Source of the DNA: XYB2-FULL-45-11 sp964360375
Lineage (GTDB): Bacteria > Patescibacteriota > Patescibacteriia > UBA9934 > GWF2-40-263
DNA: 16,829 nt
Direction: 5' to 3'
NCBI GenBank assembly: GCA_964360375.1
Contig: CAYHWG010000021.1
Location: 1 to 16,829, forward strand
The position numbers were made by a program, and so were the translations under genes. Below are positions 12,436 through 16,829 of the stretch, in pieces (the stretch's first letter is position 1; the number at the start of each line of letters is the position of its first letter). The notes under the pieces are model-generated. The model had not been told where the DNA came from and made no database searches. It worked only from the letters and a program-made list of their open reading frames with translations.

Positions 12436-12675
12436 ATGGAACAAGATATCCAAGAACGCATAGAAGCCGTACTCACACAAATTCGTCCCGCGCTCCGAAT
12501 GGATGGTGGTGGAATTGAGTTTGTTCGATTTGAGGAAAAAACAGGTTCGGTTTATGTGCGCATGCAAGGCGCATGTGTTGGATGTCCTATGTCTCAAATC
12601 ACTCTCAAGATGGGGGTCGAAGCCGCGTTACAAGATGCCATTCCGCAAATCAAGGAAGTTATTTCAATTGACTAA
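12436..12675 (+). CDS. NifU C-terminal-type Fe-S cluster scaffold protein
   Basis: The 79-residue product is a stand-alone NifU C-terminal domain (PF01106). It has IRPALRMDGGGIEFV (16-30) and the cluster-binding CVGC (Cys47, Cys50) in MQGACVGCPMSQITLKMGVE. Such proteins assemble or carry [4Fe-4S] clusters to target apoproteins. No other Fe-S assembly gene is in the window. The next gene begins one nucleotide after its stop codon (TAA, then C, then ATG), so this promoter may drive the following membrane-protein/mraY/ftsW/murG run. The upstream in-frame GTG at 12388 lies in a terminator and is rejected as start. Confidence 0.92.
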   Translation: MEQDIQERIEAVLTQIRPALRMDGGGIEFVRFEEKTGSVYVRMQGACVGCPMSQITLKMGVEAALQDAIPQIKEVISID

Positions 12676-12676
12676 C

Positions 12677-13078
12677 ATGCGAATTCAAAAACGATTACAA
12701 CATTTTTTTCAAGATCTGCGTGACATGATGCGTCTTCCGCGTTTTGTTTGGAGTTTGTTGTTTGCTTTTTTCTTTTGTGTTCTTAATTTTATTTTGCCGA
12801 TTCTTCGCATTCTTCCTTTAAAGGAGGCAAGACCGTTTATTCCACTGCATTACAATATTTATTTTGGTGTTGATCAGTTCGGTCCATTGGACAAAATATT
12901 TCTCTTACCGATTCTCGGATTTTGTTTGTTTTTGTTGAATGTGATTTTTCAAACGGTTGCCTTCCGTCGTGAAAAATTACTCGCATTTATTATTGCTGTT
13001 GCAACGGTGATCCTTGAAGGAATTTTTTTTGGAGCCATGGTTCTTATCGTTTTGTTAAATTTATCTTATGTCTCTTGA
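12677..13078 (+). CDS. Small uncharacterised three-helix membrane protein
   Basis: The product has 133 residues. A basic N-terminus (1-23) is followed by a helix at about 24-44, a conserved-looking external or loop motif PLHYNIYFGVDQFGP (56-70), and helices at about 74-95 and 101-128. I recall the LHYNIYFGVD motif from small hypothetical proteins common in CPR genomes, but no function is known to me. It starts 1 nt after the NifU-like stop and overlaps mraY by 11 nt, so it is translated in the same operon as peptidoglycan genes. A role at the cell envelope is plausible from that context only. Confidence 0.82.
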   Translation: MRIQKRLQHFFQDLRDMMRLPRFVWSLLFAFFFCVLNFILPILRILPLKEARPFIPLHYNIYFGVDQFGPLDKIFLLPILGFCLFLLNVIFQTVAFRREKLLAFIIAVATVILEGIFFGAMVLIVLLNLSYVS

Positions 13079-14123
13079 ATCCTTCGAGCTCGTTCGCGTG
13101 TTATTTTTAAGTACCATCGCTTTTTTATTTGCGTTTACGTGGGCACCGCTTCTCGTACAGCTCTTAAAAAAATGGAGGATGGGAAAATCCATTCGTGCCG
13201 CTACAGACGCACCTGTATTTGCGGCACTCCATGCAAAAAAACAAGGGATCCCCACCATGGGAGGATTGCTCATTTGGGGAACGGTTTTTCTCTTAGCGGT
13301 TACGTTTGCGATTTTAGCTCCTTATCTCCCTTCAGGATCCCTTTTGTCGCATGTAAATTTTTTGTCGCGATCAGAAACGTTACTTCCTCTTGGGGCCTTG
13401 GTTGCTTCCGCCCTTGTGGGGCTCGTGGATGATTATTTTAATGTGAAAGGCATTGGACCAAAAGGTGGGGGACTGCGCATGAGGCACCGACTCATGATTT
13501 ATACGGCCATTGCTTTTGTGGGAGCGTGGTGGTTTCGGGCAAAACTTGATTGGGATTTATTACACGTTCCTTTTTTGGGCGATTTCAATATTGGGATGTG
13601 GTTTGTCCCATTTTTCATGCTTGTGATTGTTTCAACGGCGTTTTCTGTGAATGAATCGGATGGACTTGATGGTCTTGCGGGAGGAGTTTTGCTTACATCC
13701 TTTGCTGCCTATGCGATCATTGCTTTTTCACAGGGACGCTATGATCTTGCGGTTTTTTGTGGAGTTATTTTGGGTGCGCTTCTTGCATTTCTTTGGTTTA
13801 ATATTCCTCCCGCTTCTTTTTTTATGGGAGATACAGGAGCGATGTCGCTTGGAGTCACACTCGGAGTGATCGCCATGCTCACAAACACCGCGTTTGTTTT
13901 ACCGATCATCGGACTTGTCGTTGTTCTTGAATCTCTTTCTGTCATTGTGCAAATTTTTTGGCGACGTGTTTTTCATAAAAAATTATTTCGATCAGCTCCG
14001 TTTCATCATCATCTTGAAGCGATCGGTTGGCCAGAACCACAAATCGTGATGCGTCTTTGGGTTGTTTCCATGGTCGCTGCAGCTTTAGGTATTGTGGTTG
14101 TGCTTCTTGATGCTATTTTATAA
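13068..14123 (+). CDS. mraY: Phospho-N-acetylmuramoyl-pentapeptide transferase
   Basis: The product transfers phospho-MurNAc-pentapeptide from UDP to undecaprenyl phosphate, forming lipid I at the inner membrane face. The 351-residue polytopic protein has IPTMGGLLI (61-69), the aspartate pair LVDDYFNV (119-126; Asp121/122), NESDGLDGLAGG (195-206, usually NLTDGLDGLA), FMGDTGAMSLG (252-262; Asp255) and the C-terminal HHH motif FHHHLEAIGWPE (312-323). All catalytic aspartates and the histidine motif are present. It overlaps the preceding gene by 11 nt and precedes ftsW by 4 nt. In the classical dcw order murD lies between mraY and ftsW; it is absent here. Confidence 0.96.
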   Translation: MSLESFELVRVLFLSTIAFLFAFTWAPLLVQLLKKWRMGKSIRAATDAPVFAALHAKKQGIPTMGGLLIWGTVFLLAVTFAILAPYLPSGSLLSHVNFLSRSETLLPLGALVASALVGLVDDYFNVKGIGPKGGGLRMRHRLMIYTAIAFVGAWWFRAKLDWDLLHVPFLGDFNIGMWFVPFFMLVIVSTAFSVNESDGLDGLAGGVLLTSFAAYAIIAFSQGRYDLAVFCGVILGALLAFLWFNIPPASFFMGDTGAMSLGVTLGVIAMLTNTAFVLPIIGLVVVLESLSVIVQIFWRRVFHKKLFRSAPFHHHLEAIGWPEPQIVMRLWVVSMVAAALGIVVVLLDAIL

Positions 14124-14127
14124 TGGT

Positions 14128-15237
14128 ATGGAATCTCAAGGTCGTGGATCCATGGATTATGTTTTGCTCAGTATCGTTTCCACGATCACATTATTTGGAT
14201 TAATTGTTTTACTTTCTGCCTCGTCTCCAAATGGATACCATCAATTTGGAGATAGTTATTATTATCTCAAACATCAGTTGATTTTCGGATTGATTCCTGG
14301 GATCGCTGGTCTGCTTGCCTTTTCTCGCATTCCGTATCAGTTTTGGAAAAAACACGCGTGGAATTTGTTGCTTCTCTCGATCGGTTTACTTATATTGGTT
14401 TTTATTCCAGGTTTTTCTGCTGGAATCGGAACATCTCACAGTTGGATCTCTATTGGAGGTATTTTTTCCATTCAGCCTTCTGAAATCGTGAAATTAACAT
14501 TTCTTTTTTATCTCGCTGCATGGCTTGGTTCACGCGACGAACGTGGAGTTCGCGATATGCATTCTGGATTTATTCCATTTCTCGTTTCTCTTGGGGTGAT
14601 TACTTTCCTCATGATTTTACAACCAGACACAGGAAGCATGTCGATCATTGCGGTGATGTCCCTCATTGTTTATTTTGTTGCGGGAGCACCGCTTGGTTAT
14701 CTTGCAGGATTGCTTGCAGCCGGAATCGGCGGACTTGGTTTACTTATTTCCACATCTTCCTATCGTGCCGCACGTATTACGACATTTTTGCATCCGGAAT
14801 TGGATCCAAAAGGCATTGGGTATCACATTAATCAAGCATTACTTGCGCTCGGTTCCGGCGGAATTTTTGGACTCGGTTATGGTCGTTCTCTTCAAAAATT
14901 TCAGTATTTGCCAGAAGTTGCGGGAGATTCTATTTTTGCCATCATTGGAGAAGAAATGGGATTTGTGATGACGGTGACGACGATCTGTTTTTTTATGATG
15001 TTGTTATGGCGTTTGGTCAGGATTGCAAAACGTGCACCAGATAAATTCGCAAAATATCTCGTGGTCGGAATTGCTGCGTGGCTCGTGACGCAAGCATTTG
15101 AAAATATCGCCTCTATGGCGTCTCTCATGCCAATCACAGGTGTTCCGCTTCCGTTTATCAGTTATGGGGGAACATCACTTGCTATTTCTTTGTGTGCGAT
15201 TGGTGTGGTGTTAAATATTTCAAAACACACGAAATAA
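14128..15237 (+). CDS. ftsW: SEDS-family peptidoglycan glycosyltransferase, FtsW-like
   Basis: The product polymerises lipid II at the septum together with a class B PBP. The protein has 369 residues and about ten hydrophobic segments. SEDS motifs are IQPSEIVKLTFLFYLA (115-130), LQPDTGSMSIIA (164-175), LPEVAGDSIFAIIGEEMG (261-278) with Asp267 in the position of the SEDS catalytic aspartate, and GVPLPFISYGGTS (338-350). FtsW rather than RodA is inferred from its place between mraY and murG. The ATG at 14128 is chosen because earlier in-frame starts would lie within mraY; MDYVLL at 14152 is a possible alternative. Confidence 0.92.
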   Translation: MESQGRGSMDYVLLSIVSTITLFGLIVLLSASSPNGYHQFGDSYYYLKHQLIFGLIPGIAGLLAFSRIPYQFWKKHAWNLLLLSIGLLILVFIPGFSAGIGTSHSWISIGGIFSIQPSEIVKLTFLFYLAAWLGSRDERGVRDMHSGFIPFLVSLGVITFLMILQPDTGSMSIIAVMSLIVYFVAGAPLGYLAGLLAAGIGGLGLLISTSSYRAARITTFLHPELDPKGIGYHINQALLALGSGGIFGLGYGRSLQKFQYLPEVAGDSIFAIIGEEMGFVMTVTTICFFMMLLWRLVRIAKRAPDKFAKYLVVGIAAWLVTQAFENIASMASLMPITGVPLPFISYGGTSLAISLCAIGVVLNISKHTK

Positions 15238-15242
15238 TTTTT

Positions 15243-16304
15243 ATGAAAATACTTTTTGCGGGTGGAGGCACACTCGGACCCGTGACACCACTTCTTGCGG
15301 TTGCAGATGCTTGGCGAAAAAAAGATTCCTCGATTACTTTCGTATGGGTCGGAACAAAAAACGGTCCTGAACGAGTTTTTATTGAAAAGGAATCCATTCC
15401 ATTTTTTTCTCTCACGACCGCCCGTTTTCCACGGTACCCATCCTTCGAGTGGATTTTTTTGCCGTTTCGTTTTTTTCTTGCCTGCCTACAGGCAAGTTTG
15501 ATTCTTTTACGCGAACGACCTCAGCTCATTGCAGCGGCGGGAGGGTATACAAGCGTTCCTTTGATTTTAATCGGACGTATTCTTGGGATTCCTTCCTGGA
15601 TTCATCAATCCGATGTTTTGCCCGTTCTCACCAATCGATTACTTTCACATATTGCAACGGTCATCACGGTTGCGTGGCCACAAACGCAAAACGTTTTTCC
15701 AAAATCAAAAACGTACCTCATCGGAAATCCTGTTCGTGCTTCTGTATTAGGAGGCTCTCGAGAACACGCAAAAAAAATATTTGCGATTGATGAAACGAAA
15801 CCAACGATTCTTGTGTTTGGCGGAGGAAGCGGAGCACGTTTTCTTAATCATCTCATGAGCGAAATATGGAAGGATCTTTCCATGATAGCAAACGTGATTC
15901 ATGTGACAGGAAAAGGAAAAATGCTCAATGAAACGTCGCTCACTCATCATTATCATGTTGTAGAATATCTTGCAGAGGAGATGAAGGATGCCTATGCTCT
16001 TGCAGATCTTGTTGTGTGTCGCGCGGGGACAGGAACGATCACAGAACTTGCTGCCTTAAAAAAAGCAGCGATCTTGATTCCACTTTTGCATCATACACAA
16101 GAAGCAAATGCACAGGTGGTTTCTTCTGCCTGTCTTGTCTTGGATCAAAATAAGATATCATCCGAAGATGTCTTGCGTGAAATACGATTGCTTCTTGTGG
16201 ATGATGTTACGCGTGAGCGGATGGGGGAGAAGATGCATGCATTGCTGAAGACAGACGTGACACATGAGTTGATCGAACTTTTAAAAACCATACAAAAAAA
16301 GTAA
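15243..16304 (+). CDS. murG: UDP-N-acetylglucosamine-lipid I GlcNAc transferase
   Basis: The product adds GlcNAc to lipid I to form lipid II at the inner membrane face. The 353-residue GT-B protein has AGGGTLGPVTPLLAVADAW (6-24), AAGGYTSVPLILIG (98-111), LIGNPVR (159-165), FGGGSGARFLN (192-202) and RAGTGTITELAALKKAAILIPL (260-281). Two usually strong motifs differ: the first glycine loop lacks the histidine of GGTGGH, and HEQN is replaced by HQSD (121-124). A hydrophobic patch (70-88) suits membrane association and includes residues encoded by a small palindrome. ATG 15243 follows the ftsW stop by 5 nt. The stop codon lies inside a hairpin shared with the convergent gene. Confidence 0.93.
   Translation: MKILFAGGGTLGPVTPLLAVADAWRKKDSSITFVWVGTKNGPERVFIEKESIPFFSLTTARFPRYPSFEWIFLPFRFFLACLQASLILLRERPQLIAAAGGYTSVPLILIGRILGIPSWIHQSDVLPVLTNRLLSHIATVITVAWPQTQNVFPKSKTYLIGNPVRASVLGGSREHAKKIFAIDETKPTILVFGGGSGARFLNHLMSEIWKDLSMIANVIHVTGKGKMLNETSLTHHYHVVEYLAEEMKDAYALADLVVCRAGTGTITELAALKKAAILIPLLHHTQEANAQVVSSACLVLDQNKISSEDVLREIRLLLVDDVTRERMGEKMHALLKTDVTHELIELLKTIQKK
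15477..15496. repeat. Short palindrome CTTGCCTG-CCTA-CAGGCAAG inside murG
   Basis: A perfect 8-bp inverted repeat with a 4-nt loop lies within the murG coding sequence and encodes LACLQA (79-84) in the hydrophobic patch. It resembles the GCCTGCCGGCAGGC palindrome at 2385-2400. It is probably a dispersed mini-repeat tolerated in frame. Confidence 0.55.
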
Positions 16305-16323
16305 CACGCATAATGCGTGTTAC
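16294..16323 (-). terminator. Terminator of the four-cysteine protein gene, shared with the murG 3' end
   Basis: GTAACACGCA-taa-TGCGTGTTAC (16301-16323) is a perfect 10-bp stem. On the minus strand it is followed by seven U residues (plus-strand A-run at 16294-16300), so it is a good intrinsic terminator for the minus gene. On the plus strand it has no U-tract. Both convergent stop codons, murG TAA (16302-16304) and the small gene's TAA (16322-16320), lie in its arms. Confidence 0.8.
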
Positions 16324-16466
16324 GTGTCCTCGTTCATCATTCCTTCCGGAACGCCGAGGTCATCTCCGTTGTCTTCTTCGACTTCCGCACAGTCCTCGCA
16401 TTTTTCATCGCTATTAACGGCGATATTGTCTGCTCCGCAGACGGCACAAATTCCTATCTCGTCCAT
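16320..16466 (-). CDS. Small acidic four-cysteine protein, putative zinc ribbon (48 aa)
   Basis: Read from the minus-strand ATG at 16466, the frame gives 48 residues beginning MDEIGICAVCGADN and ending MMNEDT. Two CxxC pairs (Cys7/Cys10 and Cys23/Cys26), 12 residues apart, form a likely zinc ribbon or rubredoxin-like knuckle. The rest is very acidic (about 16 Asp or Glu). It has its own promoter-like sequence, and its TAA lies in a terminator hairpin, which strongly supports a real gene despite its size. I do not recognise a named family; similar short CPR proteins are usually left unannotated. A metal-binding or nucleic-acid/protein-binding adaptor role is only inferred from the cysteines. 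Confidence 0.75.
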   Translation of the reverse strand: MDEIGICAVCGADNIAVNSDEKCEDCAEVEEDNGDDLGVPEGMMNEDT

Positions 16467-16497
16467 AAAAAAATTCTTAAAAAGAATGAATAAAAAA

Positions 16498-16526
16498 ATT
16501 TTAGCAGAGGTTTAAAGAGGACGCAA
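16498..16526 (-). promoter_or_regulatory. Probable promoter of the four-cysteine protein gene
   Basis: On the minus strand TTGCGT (16526-16521), a 17-nt spacer and TAAAAT (16503-16498). The predicted start is about 16491, leaving a roughly 25-nt A/T-only-like leader with a small ATTCTT/AAGAAT hairpin and no Shine-Dalgarno sequence. Confidence 0.5.
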
Positions 16527-16552
16527 GTTTTTTGTAGACGTGAAATGATCCC

Positions 16553-16581
16553 TTGCAATTATTCACAAGCTTTGATATATT
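16553..16581 (+). promoter_or_regulatory. Probable promoter of tRNA-Lys
   Basis: TTGCAA (16553-16558), an exact 17-nt spacer and TATATT (16576-16581), with a predicted start near 16588. The next recognised gene on this strand is tRNA-Lys at 16777, so the transcript would run through the palindromic repeat at 16618-16771. The 310-nt gap from 16467 to 16776 holds only these two divergent promoters and the repeat. Confidence 0.65.
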
Positions 16582-16617
16582 TTCGGTCGTTAGAAACAAG
16601 ACAGAGCATGTATAAAC

Positions 16618-16771
16618 TTCTCAAAATTGGATAGGTTTAAGTAGATATCGTTCAAAACTTATCTTTGTTGTCTTTGCGAGGAGTTCGACGACGAAGCAAT
16701 CCTTGCATTTTCGAGAATAAAGATTGCTTCGTCGTCGATGACTCCTCCTCGCAATGACACAATTTTGAGAA
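16618..16771. repeat. Long palindromic repeat, copy 3 (tRNA-Lys leader)
   Basis: The core TCTTTGCGAGGAGT...GACGAAGCAATCC and GATTGCTTCGTCGTC...CTCCTCGCAATGACA matches copies 1 and 2. Outer arms TTCTCAAAATTG (16618-16629) and CAATTTTGAGAA (16760-16771) are perfect complements but differ in sequence from the outer arms of the other copies. It ends 5 nt before the tRNA. Confidence 0.85.
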
Positions 16772-16776
16772 TTTAT

Positions 16777-16829
16777 GCGCTGGTAGCTCAGTGGTAGAGC
16801 AGGGGCCTTTTAAGCCCAAGGTCGCGGGT
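16777..16829 (+). tRNA. tRNA-Lys (UUU), 5' part, cut by window edge
   Basis: The sequence fits a tRNA: acceptor 5' strand GCGCTGG (16777-16783), TA, D-arm GCTC-AGTGGTA-GAGC (16786-16800), anticodon arm GGGGC-CTTTTAA-GCCCA (16802-16818) with anticodon TTT at 16809-16811, then a variable loop and the start of the T-arm GCGGGT. The window ends before the T-loop and 3' acceptor strand. The outermost anticodon-stem pair is a G-A mismatch. Confidence 0.93.

Noticed and set aside
1..16829. Insertion sequence or integrated phage
   Set aside because: No transposase, integrase, recombinase or phage structural gene was recognised in any frame, despite the repeats and the tRNA gene at the right edge.

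Overview
The window looks like a chromosomal piece of a small-genome bacterium of the Candidate Phyla Radiation / Patescibacteria, possibly a Parcubacteria-type lineage. The basis is moderate AT richness by eye, a standard genetic code, very tight gene spacing, few Shine-Dalgarno sites, divergent core enzymes (MurG, CtpS), short peptidoglycan-gene clusters, and repeats of the GCCTGCCGGCAGGC and CATTGCGAGGAG types that I recall from such genomes. No taxonomic marker was searched, so this is an inference.

Layout. Positions 1-4355 (minus strand) hold a surface-polysaccharide block: pgi is translationally coupled to a large O-antigen-ligase/polymerase-like protein with a TPR tail, followed by a second, paralogous polymerase-like gene that runs off the left edge. 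Positions 4432-7953 (plus) hold a receiver-only response regulator, an unexpected acyl-ACP-reductase/CER1-C-like Rossmann enzyme, a 7TM-type histidine kinase and a DUF378 membrane protein. Positions 8031-10579 hold a PrxQ/Bcp peroxiredoxin, ribosomal protein bL9 and CTP synthase. Positions 10621-11884 are accessory: a strongly promoted membrane protein with an SR/PS-rich tail, then a diverged HicB/HicA-like toxin-antitoxin pair. Positions 11981-12675 hold rpmA (bL27) and a NifU-type Fe-S scaffold, each with a near-consensus promoter. Positions 12677-16304 form a tight run: a small conserved-looking membrane protein, mraY, ftsW and murG (lipid I/II synthesis plus the septal SEDS polymerase). 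The right edge has a 48-residue four-cysteine protein on the minus strand and the 5' part of tRNA-Lys(UUU).

Three copies of one long palindromic element (about 145-185 bp) dominate the non-coding structure: one between the two polymerase paralogues, one inside the open reading frame of the first, and one between a promoter and tRNA-Lys. A second, shorter palindrome class is nested in one copy and a related one lies inside murG. A recurring promoter layout places the -10 box about 7 nt before the ATG, which suggests many leaderless mRNAs.

The most unusual points are the in-frame palindromic insertion, the acyl-ACP-reductase-like enzyme between two signalling genes, and the four-cysteine microprotein whose stop codon sits in a terminator hairpin shared with the murG stop codon. 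I saw no CRISPR array, transposase, phage module or rRNA gene.
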